Positions 15,963 to 25,110 of a stretch of 64,000 nucleotides of DNA are shown here, piece after piece; the first letter of the stretch is position 1, and each line of letters starts with the position of its first letter. The stretch spans positions 1 through 64,000 of the forward strand of contig CAAGGR010000115.1 of the NCBI GenBank assembly GCA_900769445.1, in the 5' to 3' direction. Below the pieces are notes generated by a model, which did not search any database, had not been told where the DNA came from, and saw only the letters and a list, made by a program, of their open reading frames with translations. Position numbers and translations under genes: made by a program. Source of the stretch: an uncultured Alistipes sp. (GTDB lineage Bacteria > Bacteroidota > Bacteroidia > Bacteroidales > Rikenellaceae).

Positions 15963-16568
15963 GTGGCACAAGATAGTTATAAGACCATAGCGCGCCCCGC
16001 AGAGACTACGTATCGCCAGCTTAGTAGTAAGTTCTTGGTGTATGCCTACCCTGTGGAGAGTGAGGCAGAGATTAAGGAGTATCTGGATGCGTTGCGTAAG
16101 CGATGGTTTGATGCTACTCACCACTGCTACGCTTGGCGACTTGGAGCTAATGGCGAGCAGTTTCGTGCTAACGACGATGGCGAGCCATCCTCTACTGCAG
16201 GAAAACCAATTCTTGGACAGCTTCTCTCGCAGGAGATTACCAATTGCTTGGTTGTGGTGGTGCGATATTTTGGCGGTACAAAACTCGGTGTGCCGGGTCT
16301 AATTGCGGCATATAAGGAGTCTACGGCATTGGTGTTGTCCGAGTGTGAGATTGTGGAGCGTACGGTGGATGTTGTGATAAATGTCTCGTTCTCCTATATC
16401 GCTATGAACGATGTTATGCGTGTTGTTAAGGATATGCAGCCCAAGGTCTTGGGTCAGGAGTTTGATAACCTCTGCACCATGACTCTCTCCATTCGCGAGG
16501 GCGACTCTGAGCAGCTTATTGGCCGTTTGGAGAAGGTCGAGGGTGCTACGGTTGAGGTCTTAGAATAG
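15963..16568 (+). CDS. YigZ/IMPACT family protein
   Basis: A 201-residue protein of the YigZ/IMPACT family, whose bacterial members have a ribosomal-S5-like N-terminal domain and a ferredoxin-like C-terminal domain. Recognisable are SKFLVYAYPV, ATHHCYAWRLG, NDDGEPSSTAGKPIL and VVRYFGGTKLGVPGLIAAY, the most conserved segments of the family. The molecular role is not well established; a link to translation has been proposed for the eukaryotic relative IMPACT. Translation starts at a GTG (15963); I see no better ATG. It is eleven bp from lepB and eleven bp from uvrA, so it belongs to the same operon. Confidence 0.88.
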   Translation: MAQDSYKTIARPAETTYRQLSSKFLVYAYPVESEAEIKEYLDALRKRWFDATHHCYAWRLGANGEQFRANDDGEPSSTAGKPILGQLLSQEITNCLVVVVRYFGGTKLGVPGLIAAYKESTALVLSECEIVERTVDVVINVSFSYIAMNDVMRVVKDMQPKVLGQEFDNLCTMTLSIREGDSEQLIGRLEKVEGATVEVLE

Positions 16569-16579
16569 AGTATAAGGCG

Positions 16580-19363
16580 TTGGATAATAGTATTAAAATA
16601 AAGGGCGCAAGGGTGCATAACCTTAAGGGTGTGGATGTCGAAATACCGCACTCTAAGCTCGTTGTGGTTACGGGGTTGTCTGGCTCTGGTAAGTCGACAT
16701 TGGCATTCGACACAATCTTTGCCGAGGGTCAGCGACGCTATGTGGAGAGTTTGTCGGCATATGCGCGTCAGTTCTTGGGGCGTGTGGAGAAACCCGATGT
16801 AGACCTTATCGAGGGCATTGCTCCCGCTATTGCTATCGAGCAGAAGGTTATCTCGCGCAATCCTCGCTCTACGGTGGGTACAACTACGGAGATATACGAC
16901 TACCTTAAGCTCCTCTTTGCGCGTATCGGTCGTACCTATTCGCCAACTACGGGTGAGGAGATTCGTTGCTACGAGGTCGATGATGTTGTGGCGCATGTTA
17001 TGGAGATGAAGGATGGCGAGCGCGTTGTGGTTGCTGCGCCATTGTTACTCAAGCAGTCTGAGGGTGTTGTGGAGCGCATCTTGACTCTTATGGAGGATGG
17101 CGTTAGCCGTATTAGATATAATGGCGAGGTGATGCTTGTTGAGGAGTTTATGCCTCGTGTGAGTGTTGATATGCCACTTGACAATATCGACATCATTGTT
17201 GATCGCCTTGTGCTTACCCACGAACAAGATACGGTGTCCCGTTTGTCGGACTCGGTAGCACGTGCTATGGGCTATGGTGCTGGCCAGGTGCATATTATTC
17301 CCGATAGGGTTGAGGTCTTTACCTCACGCTATGAGGAGGGTGGCGTTACCTATGAGCGACCTACCGAACACCTATTTTCGTTCAATAACCCTATGGGTGC
17401 TTGCCCTATGTGTGAGGGCTACGGTAAGATTACGGGTATCGATGAAAATTTAGTTATTCCCGATAAGTCGAAGAGTGTATATAATGGCGCTGTGGCATGC
17501 TGGAATGGTGCCTCGATGAGTCGTTGGAAGAGCGATTTGGTACTTAACTCCTCGAAATGTGGCTTCCCGATACATACGCCATATTACGCTTTAAGCGAGG
17601 AGGATAAGGCAACGTTGTGGCAGGGTAACGACTATTTCTATGGTATCAATGACTTCTTTGATTATGTTGATACTCAGCGTCATAAGGTGCAATATAGGGT
17701 GCTTAAGGCGCGATATATGGGTAAGACACTATGCCCTGAGTGCCACGGTGCGCGCCTAAGAAAAGAGGCTTTGAATGTTAGAGTTGGAGGAAAAAATATC
17801 TCCGAGATTGTGGCTATGACCATTGGCGAGCTATCGCAGTTTTTCGATAGCTTGAGCCTCGATGAACACGATGCAAAGACTGCGGAGCGTGTCTTATTGG
17901 AGATACGCAACCGCTTGAGATATCTTATGGATGTGGGTCTTCACTACCTTACGCTTGATCGTATGTCGGTTACGCTGTCGGGTGGTGAGTCTCAGCGAAT
18001 TAACCTCTCTACCTCGTTGGGTAGCAACCTTGTAGGCTCGATGTATATTCTCGATGAGCCAAGCATTGGTCTACATCCGAGAGATACTGAGCGCCTTATT
18101 GGGGTGTTGAAGCAGTTGCGCGATTTGGATAATACGGTTATTGTCGTTGAGCATGAGGAGGAGATTATTCGTGCTGCCGACTGGATTGTAGATATGGGTC
18201 CTGAGGCGGGTATTTGTGGTGGCGAGGTTGTCTATAATGGCCCTGCGCAGGATATCATAGATGCTAAAAATTCGCTTACTGCGGAGTATCTATCTGGTCG
18301 TATGCAGATTGCAACCCCAGAGCGTCGACGTGCTGCCGCGGGTGTAGTGCGAATTAAGGGCGCGCGCCATAATAATCTCAAAAATATAGATGTGGAGATT
18401 CCGCTTGGCGTGCTTACTTGCATTACGGGTGTTTCTGGCTCTGGTAAGTCGTCGTTGGCGGATGATATCCTCTATCCAGCCCTTATGCGCAAACTTAAGG
18501 AGACGACGCTTACGCCTGGCGACCACGATAGTATATATGTGGATAATGCTCAGTTGCAGGGTGTTGAGATGGTGTCGCAGTCGCCTATAGGTAAGTCCAC
18601 ACGCTCAAATCCAGTAACCTATATCAAGGCTTACGACGAGATTCGTAAGCTCTTTGCCGACCAGCCCTACGCTAAGCATACGGGCATTCAGCCTGGTGCC
18701 TTTTCGTTTAATATGCCTGGTGGTCGTTGCGAAGAGTGTGAGGGTGAGGGTGTTATCAAGGTGAGCATGCAATTTATGGCAGATGTGGAGTTGCAGTGTG
18801 AGGCGTGTGGTGGTATGCGCTTTAAGTCTGAGATTCTGGATGTTAAGTATAACGGTAAAAACATATACGATATCCTAAATATGTCGGTTGATGAGGCCAT
18901 TGAGTTCTTCTCTGCCGATACGAATAATGCTACTTGTAAGCGCATTGTTGAGCGTATTCGACCATTGCAGATGGTGGGTCTTGGCTATGTTAAGTTGGGT
19001 CAGTCGTCATCTACGTTGTCGGGTGGTGAGTCGCAGCGTGTTAAGCTCGCTTCATTCCTAACAAAGGAGCGCAGTGCAGAGAAGATTATGTTTATCTTCG
19101 ACGAGCCCACTACGGGTCTTCACTTCCACGATATTGGTCGCTTGTTGAAGGCCTTTGATGCTCTTATCGAGCGCGGACATACGGTGGTCGTTGTGGAGCA
19201 TAATATGGATGTTATCAAGTGTGCTGATTGGGTCATTGATCTCGGTCCTGAGGCTGGTAGCGATGGTGGTAATATCGTTGTTGCAGGTACGCCAGAGCAG
19301 GTTATGGCGTGCGAGCATAGTTATACAGGAAAATTTTTGAAGATTGATAATGAGGGAGTTTGA
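16580..19363 (+). CDS. uvrA: Excinuclease ABC subunit A
   Basis: Damage-sensing ATPase of nucleotide excision repair; it loads UvrB, whose gene lies at 30620-32704 here. The 927 residues contain two ABC ATPase modules: Walker A GLSGSGKST at about 32-40 and GVSGSGKSS at 617-625, and two LSGGESQR signatures. Zinc-binding pairs CPMCEGYG/CPECHG (first module) and CEECEGEG/CEACGG (second) are present. The frame opens with TTG at 16580 (MDNSIKIKGARVHNLK). No in-frame ATG lies close, and this start gives the standard N-terminus, so TTG is accepted. The 3' end overlaps the next gene by 14 bp. Confidence 0.97.
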   Translation: MDNSIKIKGARVHNLKGVDVEIPHSKLVVVTGLSGSGKSTLAFDTIFAEGQRRYVESLSAYARQFLGRVEKPDVDLIEGIAPAIAIEQKVISRNPRSTVGTTTEIYDYLKLLFARIGRTYSPTTGEEIRCYEVDDVVAHVMEMKDGERVVVAAPLLLKQSEGVVERILTLMEDGVSRIRYNGEVMLVEEFMPRVSVDMPLDNIDIIVDRLVLTHEQDTVSRLSDSVARAMGYGAGQVHIIPDRVEVFTSRYEEGGVTYERPTEHLFSFNNPMGACPMCEGYGKITGIDENLVIPDKSKSVYNGAVACWNGASMSRWKSDLVLNSSKCGFPIHTPYYALSEEDKATLWQGNDYFYGINDFFDYVDTQRHKVQYRVLKARYMGKTLCPECHGARLRKEALNVRVGGKNISEIVAMTIGELSQFFDSLSLDEHDAKTAERVLLEIRNRLRYLMDVGLHYLTLDRMSVTLSGGESQRINLSTSLGSNLVGSMYILDEPSIGLHPRDTERLIGVLKQLRDLDNTVIVVEHEEEIIRAADWIVDMGPEAGICGGEVVYNGPAQDIIDAKNSLTAEYLSGRMQIATPERRRAAAGVVRIKGARHNNLKNIDVEIPLGVLTCITGVSGSGKSSLADDILYPALMRKLKETTLTPGDHDSIYVDNAQLQGVEMVSQSPIGKSTRSNPVTYIKAYDEIRKLFADQPYAKHTGIQPGAFSFNMPGGRCEECEGEGVIKVSMQFMADVELQCEACGGMRFKSEILDVKYNGKNIYDILNMSVDEAIEFFSADTNNATCKRIVERIRPLQMVGLGYVKLGQSSSTLSGGESQRVKLASFLTKERSAEKIMFIFDEPTTGLHFHDIGRLLKAFDALIERGHTVVVVEHNMDVIKCADWVIDLGPEAGSDGGNIVVAGTPEQVMACEHSYTGKFLKIDNEGV

Positions 19364-20567
19364 GATATATACGCTCTCCAATGGTATAAGGGGCATTCAT
19401 CGCAGGGTAAGCAGTGGGGTTGCTCACTGCGCCTTGGTTGTAAATGCAGGTTGTAGAGACGAACTTAAGAGCGAGTATGGTATCGCCCATTTTACGGAAC
19501 ATGCTCTGTTTAAGGGTACTGAGCGACGTCGGGCGTATCAGGTGAACTGCCGCTTGGAGAATCTCGGTGGCGAGCTAAATGCCTATACCACAAAGGAGGA
19601 TACTACGCTTCATGCTACGGTGTTGCGCAGGGATTTCCGACGTGCTGTGGAGCTTATCGCCGATGTAATATTTCGCTCGACCTATCCAGATAAGGAGCTA
19701 AAGAAGGAGCGTGAGGTTATCGCCGACGAGATAAATTCATATAAGGACTCGCCCTCGGAGCGTATCTATGACGACTTTGAGGACTTGATGTTCAAAGGCT
19801 CGGAGTTGGGACATAATATACTCGGCTCGAAGGCCTCTATTGCTCGTTTCGATAGTGATGCGATACGCCGTTATGTGGATAGGTGTTACACTACCGACCA
19901 GATGGTCTTCTCCTCGATTGGCAACTTCTCGGTGGCTACAGCACAGGCTGTTGCGGAGCAGTATTTGGGAGGTTTTGCGCCCACCGCGCGTAGTTATAAG
20001 CGTGCTGAGCCTCTGACATACGAGCCATTTGATGTGGCTCTTTCGCGCCATACCCACCAGCGCCATGGCCTTATTGGTACGCGCGGTTATAGTATCGCTG
20101 ACGAGCGCCGTCTGCCACTGGCTCTGTTGGTTAATATTCTTGGAGGACCTTCTGCTAACTCGTTGCTAAATATTGAGTTAAGAGAGAAACGCGGTCTGTC
20201 GTATAATGTTGAGGCTACATATACGCCATACTCCGATTGTGGCATTGTGGGAATCTACTTCTCCTCGGATCACGATAACGGAGAGCAGTGTGTGGAACTT
20301 ATCGAGGAGTGCGCATATAGGATGCTCCGAGAACCTATCTCTCCTCGTAGACTTGCTATTGCCAAGCGCCAATTTGTGGCGCAGATGGCTATCTCTATGG
20401 AGTCAAATGAGGGCTATATGTTGGGTGCTGGCAAGAGTCTGCTTCTGTATAAGGATATAGATACCTTGGAGGAGGCATATGCGAAGGTTATGGCAATCAC
20501 TGCGGAGCAGATATGTGATGTCGCCAACGACCGCTTCGCCCACCTTTCACGATTGATATATAAGTAG
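19350..20567 (+). CDS. M16 family zinc metallopeptidase
   Basis: A 405-residue insulinase-type (M16) peptidase. The inverted zinc motif HFTEH (in YGIAHFTEHALFKGTERR) and the downstream zinc-ligand Glu region are present, so this is the catalytic subunit type. The C-terminal half, with GGPSANSLLNIELREKRGLSYNVEATYTPY, is the typical second domain. No signal peptide is seen, so it should be cytosolic. It may process peptides, as in B. subtilis YmxG/PqqL relatives; no substrate can be named. ATG at 19350 chosen over TTG at 19344. It overlaps the uvrA 3' end, and the stop is 2 bp before the methyltransferase ATG, so it is translationally linked. Confidence 0.9.
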   Translation: MREFEIYTLSNGIRGIHRRVSSGVAHCALVVNAGCRDELKSEYGIAHFTEHALFKGTERRRAYQVNCRLENLGGELNAYTTKEDTTLHATVLRRDFRRAVELIADVIFRSTYPDKELKKEREVIADEINSYKDSPSERIYDDFEDLMFKGSELGHNILGSKASIARFDSDAIRRYVDRCYTTDQMVFSSIGNFSVATAQAVAEQYLGGFAPTARSYKRAEPLTYEPFDVALSRHTHQRHGLIGTRGYSIADERRLPLALLVNILGGPSANSLLNIELREKRGLSYNVEATYTPYSDCGIVGIYFSSDHDNGEQCVELIEECAYRMLREPISPRRLAIAKRQFVAQMAISMESNEGYMLGAGKSLLLYKDIDTLEEAYAKVMAITAEQICDVANDRFAHLSRLIYK

Positions 20568-20569
20568 TT

Positions 20570-21205
20570 ATGGATAAGTTAGAACAGTACATATTAGATA
20601 ATACCAAGCCCGAGGAGGCTCTTTTGCACGAGTTGGAGCGCGAGACATACTTGCGCGTTATCAACCCACGAATGATTTCGGGACACCTGCAGGGAAAACT
20701 CCTTGAGATGCTCGTGCGTATGATGCGTCCAAAGCGAGTTTTGGAGATAGGTACATTTACTGGCTACTCGGGGTTGTCTATAGCCCGAGGCTTGGAGGAT
20801 GGTGCTATATTGGACACTATCGAGGTTGATGATGAGTTGGAGGATATCGCAGCAAGCTTCTTTGATCGTTCAAGCTATGGTCATCGCATTCGCCAGCATA
20901 TAGGCTCCGCACTCGATGTCGTGCCACAGTTGGGCGAGGTCTACGATATGGTCTTTATCGATGGCGACAAGCGCGAATACCCAGCCTATTATAATATGCT
21001 TATGGATGGCGGCTACGTGCGCAGTGGCTCGGTGATGTTGGCCGATAATATCCTCTGGTATGGCAAGGTGGCAGAGCCTATCGCCCACAACGATAAGCAT
21101 ACCGAGGCAATTGTTGAGTTTAATCGTATGGTAGTAGAGGATGATAGGGTAGACAATGTAATTGTTCCTATTCGTGATGGAATTAATATGATATATGTTA
21201 AATAA
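20570..21205 (+). CDS. SAM-dependent O-methyltransferase, CCoAOMT-like
   Basis: A 211-residue class I methyltransferase of the small-molecule catechol/caffeoyl-CoA O-methyltransferase family (methyltransf_3). The glycine-rich SAM loop is VLEIGTFTGYSGL, the acidic ribose-binding residue is in IEVDDELED, and VFIDGDKREYPAYYNM holds the Asp used for metal binding. DNILWYGKVAEP is another conserved block. The natural substrate is not known for bacterial members. It is the last gene of the plus-strand run from dapB and is closed by a strong terminator. Confidence 0.9.
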   Translation: MDKLEQYILDNTKPEEALLHELERETYLRVINPRMISGHLQGKLLEMLVRMMRPKRVLEIGTFTGYSGLSIARGLEDGAILDTIEVDDELEDIAASFFDRSSYGHRIRQHIGSALDVVPQLGEVYDMVFIDGDKREYPAYYNMLMDGGYVRSGSVMLADNILWYGKVAEPIAHNDKHTEAIVEFNRMVVEDDRVDNVIVPIRDGINMIYVK

Positions 21206-21206
21206 A

Positions 21207-21235
21207 AAAGGTGGCACACGCCACCTTTTTTTATT
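21207..21235 (+). terminator. Strong bidirectional terminator
   Basis: AAAAAGGTGGC, short loop, GCCACCTTTTTTT. The A-run on one side and T-run on the other make it able to end transcripts of the plus operon (to 21205) and of the minus NfeD/SPFH operon (from 21250). Confidence 0.9.
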
Positions 21236-21249
21236 TGATATTCATTGCG

Positions 21250-22236
21250 TTACTTCTTCTTGTCGATAAGTTCTGTGAGTGAGCCTAATGCGCCAATAAG
21301 ATTGCTCGCCTCGAATGGAAGGAATACGGTTTTAGCCTGTTCGCCAGAGCCAATCTCCTTCAAGGTCTCGACATACTTCATAAGAAGCATATATGTTGCA
21401 GGGTCGGTCTTAGACTCGGCAATAGCCTCCGCTACTTTGCGGATAGCCTCAGCCTCGGCTGTAGCCTGCAAAATCTTGGCATCAGCCTCACCCTGAGCCT
21501 TCAAAATCTGTGTCTGCTTCTCAGCCTCTGCTTGATTAATCTGCGACTCCTTCTCACCCTCAGACTGCAAAATCATCGCCTCCTTCTGGCCTCGTGCCTC
21601 CAAAACCTTAGCACGACGCTCACGCTCTGCCTGCATCTGCTGCTCCATGGCGCGACGTACAGACTCTGGCGGTGTAATATCCTGTAGCTCAACGCGGTTT
21701 ACCTTTACGCCCCACTTGTTCGTTGCCTCGTCAAGTACGATGCGGAGCTTTGAGTTGATAGTATCGCGCGATGTTAGGGTCTCATCAAGCTCCAACTCGC
21801 CAATCACATTACGCAAAGTGGTCTGCGTAAGCTTCTCGATAGCGTTTGGAAGGTTGTCAATCTCATATACCGACTTTACTGGGTCAACAATCTGGAAGTA
21901 GAGTAGGGCGTTGATGGTTGTGGTAACATTGTCTTTTGTGATAACGCTCTGTTTATCAAAGTCGTAGACTTGCTCACGTAGATCAATGCGTGATGTCGAG
22001 CGCATAACCACACTCTTAGTGCCATCGCCATACTTTATCTCGTCGCGCTGGATGACCTCACGAGCCTGATCGATGATAGGAAATAGGTAGTTGATACCCG
22101 ATTGTAGTGTTCTGTCGTAGCGACCCAATCGCTCCACTACGCGAGTCTCGGACTGTGGTACGATTTTGAAGCCTTTGAGTACATATATCACTGCAATAAT
22201 GGCAATGATAAGAAAAATTACAAATGATGAGCTCAT
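21250..22236 (-). CDS. SPFH/Band 7 membrane protein (QmcA/stomatin-like)
   Basis: A 328-residue membrane-anchored SPFH protein: N-terminal hydrophobic helix (residues 3-21, VIFLIIAIIAVIYVLKGF), then the band-7 domain starting IVPQSETRVVERLGRYDRTLQSGINYLFPIID, and a long Ala/Glu/Gln-rich coiled coil (about 190-290). It resembles QmcA/YbbK and bacterial stomatins, which form large oligomers with a partner NfeD protein in ordered membrane regions. The NfeD partner is encoded just upstream with 2 bp between. The function is scaffolding rather than catalysis. Confidence 0.9.
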   Translation of the reverse strand: MSSSFVIFLIIAIIAVIYVLKGFKIVPQSETRVVERLGRYDRTLQSGINYLFPIIDQAREVIQRDEIKYGDGTKSVVMRSTSRIDLREQVYDFDKQSVITKDNVTTTINALLYFQIVDPVKSVYEIDNLPNAIEKLTQTTLRNVIGELELDETLTSRDTINSKLRIVLDEATNKWGVKVNRVELQDITPPESVRRAMEQQMQAERERRAKVLEARGQKEAMILQSEGEKESQINQAEAEKQTQILKAQGEADAKILQATAEAEAIRKVAEAIAESKTDPATYMLLMKYVETLKEIGSGEQAKTVFLPFEASNLIGALGSLTELIDKKK

Positions 22237-22238
22237 AG

Positions 22239-22673
22239 CTATAATTTTTTAACGGTTAGTACAACGCTATTTATTGCAACTACTTCGATGCGTGTGCCTT
22301 TAGGTAGATGCTCGTCATCAGTGGTGATAGCGCGCCAGTCTACGCCCTCAATCATCACGCGACCCTGCTCGTCGTCGCCATTGATATCTGCGCACACAAC
22401 ACCATGTTTGCCTACCATTGCTGACGCATTTGTTGCTACCTTTTCGCCACCCTTGTAGAATAGACGCTTGAGTAGTGGTCGCACAGCGATAAGTGCGATA
22501 AACGACACAATGGCAAAGATGGTTAATTGCCACTCTATTGATGCATCCGCAGCAGCGGCTATAGCGCCACCTAAGCATCCGATTGATAGGCAGATGACTG
22601 CCAAACCAGCAGTAAACATCTCCACAATAAAGAGAAGTAGGGCAGCAATGACCCAATAAATCCAGATCTCCAT
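22239..22673 (-). CDS. NfeD-like membrane protein
   Basis: A 144-residue short-form NfeD: two to three membrane segments at the N-terminus (residues 5-70) and a C-terminal OB-fold-like domain (about 85-144, GKHGVVCADINGDDEQGRVMIEGVDWRA). The protease domain of long NfeD proteins is absent, which is the usual arrangement in pairs with an SPFH protein. It is the first gene of the two-gene operon with the stomatin-like protein. Confidence 0.88.
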   Translation of the reverse strand: MEIWIYWVIAALLLFIVEMFTAGLAVICLSIGCLGGAIAAAADASIEWQLTIFAIVSFIALIAVRPLLKRLFYKGGEKVATNASAMVGKHGVVCADINGDDEQGRVMIEGVDWRAITTDDEHLPKGTRIEVVAINSVVLTVKKL

Positions 22674-22731
22674 ATTCCTTTGTTTTGTTATAGTTAGTTT
22701 AATAACTCTCTTGGCAAGAGTAATATTTCCC

Positions 22732-22739
22732 CAAAGTTA
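22732..22739 (-). promoter_or_regulatory. -7 box for the NfeD/SPFH operon
   Basis: TAACTTTG on the minus strand, about 60 bp upstream of the NfeD start codon. It matches the TAnnTTTG consensus; no clear -33 element. Confidence 0.5.
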
Positions 22740-22833
22740 AGGAAATTTATTGGGATAACCAATATCTATGCATAAAAAAATGGGTGCGGTGCAAAAACGT
22801 GGAAAAAGTATGCGCTTTTTGCCGAAAATTTTG

Positions 22834-22841
22834 TATATTTG
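22834..22841 (+). promoter_or_regulatory. -7 box for the Dabb protein
   Basis: TATATTTG. The reading frame can be extended upstream to a TTG at 22839, but that lies inside this box, so the ATG at 22875 is the start. Confidence 0.5.
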
Positions 22842-22874
22842 TTCGTTATATATAAACTAACTAAAACAGCTATT

Positions 22875-23174
22875 ATGATACGACATATCGTTATGTGGAA
22901 GTTCCGTCGCGATTTGGAGGAGACCCCACAGCAGATTGCAGCAGAGATGAAGAACCGTCTTGAGGCTTTGAATGGTAAAATTGATGGGCTTCTACGTGCC
23001 GAGGTGGGCATCAATCTAAAGGAGACAGCATCCTCTTTTGACGCAGTCCTTACCGCCGATTTCCCAACATGGGAGGCTATGGAGGCATATAAGGTAAATC
23101 CACTGCATGTTGTTATCAGCGACTATTGCAAGAGTCGTCGTTTGGAGCGAGTAGATGTAGACTACGAATTGTAA
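22875..23174 (+). CDS. Dabb (stress-responsive alpha/beta barrel) family protein
   Basis: A 99-residue protein with the ferredoxin-like Dabb fold: IRHIVMWKFRRD at the N-terminus with the conserved His, the helix AAEMKNRLEALNGKIDGLLRAEVGINL, DAVLTADFPTWEAMEAY and the final HPLH-like NPLHVVISDYCKSRRLERVDVDYEL. Members form dimers and include enzymes and stress proteins of many kinds; no specific reaction is predicted. Its stop codon TAA is the first part of the left arm of a hairpin repeat (23173-23298). Confidence 0.88.
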   Translation: MIRHIVMWKFRRDLEETPQQIAAEMKNRLEALNGKIDGLLRAEVGINLKETASSFDAVLTADFPTWEAMEAYKVNPLHVVISDYCKSRRLERVDVDYEL

Positions 23175-23298
23175 TTTATTGTGATAAGGGGCAATCTATG
23201 TCATCTACCTTGTCTGAAAAATGCTCATTTACGCTTAGTAAACTCCGCTTTTTCAGTCTGCGAGCAGCTAACATATCTCACCCCTTCTGACAATAAAT
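23173..23298 (+). repeat. Modular hairpin repeat, copy E
   Basis: Left arm AATTTATTGTGATAAGGGG and right arm ending CCCCTTCTGACAATAAAT. Compared with the other copies, both arms carry a matching change: TTTATTG on the left and CAATAAA on the right, where the others have TTTCTTG and CAAGAAA. The pairing is therefore kept. The inner hairpin is CTGAAAAA...TTTTTCAG with an inner TTTAC-GCTTA-GTAAA. Read on the minus strand its loop (TAAGC) fits the loop of copies A and B. It may act as a terminator before the hut operon. Confidence 0.7.
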
Positions 23299-23380
23299 CG
23301 GGTCGTGGGGTAGAATAGAGGGTTGCTCTAAAGTGAAACAGAACAAATAGATAAAACATAAACTTAAAACGAATATAACT

Positions 23381-25087
23381 ATGCAAAAGAGAATTATTGA
23401 GTGCGTACCTAACTTCTCAGAGGGTCGCAACATGGAGACTATCAAGCAGATTACAGCAGTAATCGAGGCTTCGAAGGGTGTAAAGCTATTGGATGTAGAT
23501 CCAGGTGAGGCTACAAACCGTACTGTTGTAACCTTCGTAGGTGAGCCTGAGGCTGTGTGTGATGCTGCTGTTAAGGCTATCAAGCGTGCTACAGAGCTTA
23601 TCGATATGCGTCAGCATAAGGGCGCGCATCCACGTATGGGTGCTTGCGACGTTTGTCCACTTATCCCTGTTTCTGGCATCACTTTGGAGGAGTGCGCTGA
23701 GTTGGCTCGCGCTCTTGCAAAGCGTATCTCTGAGGAGACAAACGTTCCTACATATTGCTACGAGGCTGCTGCCTTCACTCCAGAGCGTCGTAACTTGGCA
23801 GTATGTCGTGCTGGTGAGTACGAGGCGTTGCCAGAGAAGATGATGGATGAAAAGCGCAAGCCAGACTTCGGCGCTCGCCCATATGATGAGGGTGTTGCAA
23901 AGACTGGTGCTACAGCTGTTGGTGCTCGCGACTTCCTTGTTGCTGTTAACTACAACCTAAACACTACATCTACACGTCGTGCTAACGCCATTGCGTTCGA
24001 CGTTCGCGAGAAGGGTCGTCCTATGCGTGAGGGTAACCCTATCACTGGTAAGATTATGAAGGATGAGAATGGCGAGACTATCATGAAGCCAGGTACGTTG
24101 AAGGCTTGTAAGGCTATCGGCTGGTTTATCGAGGAGTATGGTATCGCTCAGGTGTCAATGAATATGACAAACCTTTCGGTTACACCTTTGCACGTAGCCT
24201 TCGACGAGGTATGTCGTGCTGCTGATGCTCGTGGTGTTCGCGTTACAGGTGCGGAGATTGTAGGTCTTGTTCCTAAGAGCGCGTTGGTAGATGCGGGTCG
24301 TCATTTCTTGCGTAAGCAGAATCGCTCAACAGGTCTTCCAGAGCGTGAGTTGGTTCGTATCGCTATCGAGTCTATGGGTCTTGGCAACTTGAAGCCATTC
24401 AACCCAGAGGAGAAGGTTGTAGAGTATATCCTTGAGGCAGAAGAGCAGAAGGGTGTTAAGAAGCTTGTTGATATGACCTGCACAGGCTTTGCTGAGGAGA
24501 CAGCAAGCGAGTCTCCAGCACCTGGTGGTGGCTCTATCTCAGCATATATGGGTGCTTTGGCAGCCGCTCTTGGTACTATGGTGGCAAACCTCTCTTCACA
24601 CAAGGCTGGTTGGGATGACCGTTGGGAGTACTTCTCAAACTGGGCAGACAACGGTATGGCTGTGATGAACGAGTTGTTGTACCTTGTCGACGAGGATACT
24701 GCTGCGTTCAACAAGATTATGGATGTATTCGGTATGCCTAAGGGTACTGACGAGGAGAAGGCTGCACGTGCTGAGGCTATGGAGGTTGCTACACTCTACG
24801 CTACACAGGTGCCTCTTCGCACTATGAAGGCTACATATAAGGCATTCGATGTTGTTCGCGCTATGGCTGAGGAGGGTAACCCTAACTCGGTATCTGATGC
24901 TGGTGTAGGTGCTTTGGCTGCACGTTCTGCAGTTATGGGTGCTTGCCTCAATGTTAAGATTAACGCTGCAGGTTTGAAGGATCGTGCTGTTGCCGATGCT
25001 TTGGTTAAGGAGGCTGAGGAGATTCAGGCCGCTGCACAGAAGGCTGAGGCTGAGATTTTGGCAGTTGTAGAGAGCAAAATCAAGTAG
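23381..25087 (+). CDS. ftcD: Bifunctional glutamate formimidoyltransferase / formimidoyl-THF cyclodeaminase
   Basis: Transfers the formimino group of formiminoglutamate to tetrahydrofolate and then deaminates it to 5,10-methenyl-THF, releasing ammonia. The 568-residue protein is a fusion as in mammalian FTCD. Residues 1 to about 330 are the transferase (IECVPNFSEGRNMETI, DMRQHKGAHPRMGACDVCPLIPV). After a linker near 330-355, the cyclodeaminase begins (FAEETASESPAPGGGSISAYMGALAAALGTMVANL). Fusion allows channeling of the polyglutamylated folate. It is the first gene of the hut cluster; the order differs from the pathway order, which starts with hutH. I see no clear consensus promoter in the 80 bp before it. 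Confidence 0.96.
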   Translation: MQKRIIECVPNFSEGRNMETIKQITAVIEASKGVKLLDVDPGEATNRTVVTFVGEPEAVCDAAVKAIKRATELIDMRQHKGAHPRMGACDVCPLIPVSGITLEECAELARALAKRISEETNVPTYCYEAAAFTPERRNLAVCRAGEYEALPEKMMDEKRKPDFGARPYDEGVAKTGATAVGARDFLVAVNYNLNTTSTRRANAIAFDVREKGRPMREGNPITGKIMKDENGETIMKPGTLKACKAIGWFIEEYGIAQVSMNMTNLSVTPLHVAFDEVCRAADARGVRVTGAEIVGLVPKSALVDAGRHFLRKQNRSTGLPERELVRIAIESMGLGNLKPFNPEEKVVEYILEAEEQKGVKKLVDMTCTGFAEETASESPAPGGGSISAYMGALAAALGTMVANLSSHKAGWDDRWEYFSNWADNGMAVMNELLYLVDEDTAAFNKIMDVFGMPKGTDEEKAARAEAMEVATLYATQVPLRTMKATYKAFDVVRAMAEEGNPNSVSDAGVGALAARSAVMGACLNVKINAAGLKDRAVADALVKEAEEIQAAAQKAEAEILAVVESKIK

Positions 25088-25110
25088 TAACACTTAAAAT
25101 ATATACTGCA

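Noticed and set aside
18232..18526. Long antisense frames inside uvrA, mutS, purL and other conserved genes
   Set aside because: They shadow strongly conserved proteins in other frames, have no start context or family motif and were left out.
23299..23380. Consensus promoter or riboswitch for the hut operon
   Set aside because: No TAnnTTTG box and no recognisable aptamer in the 82 bp before ftcD; only the repeat's 3' flank is there.
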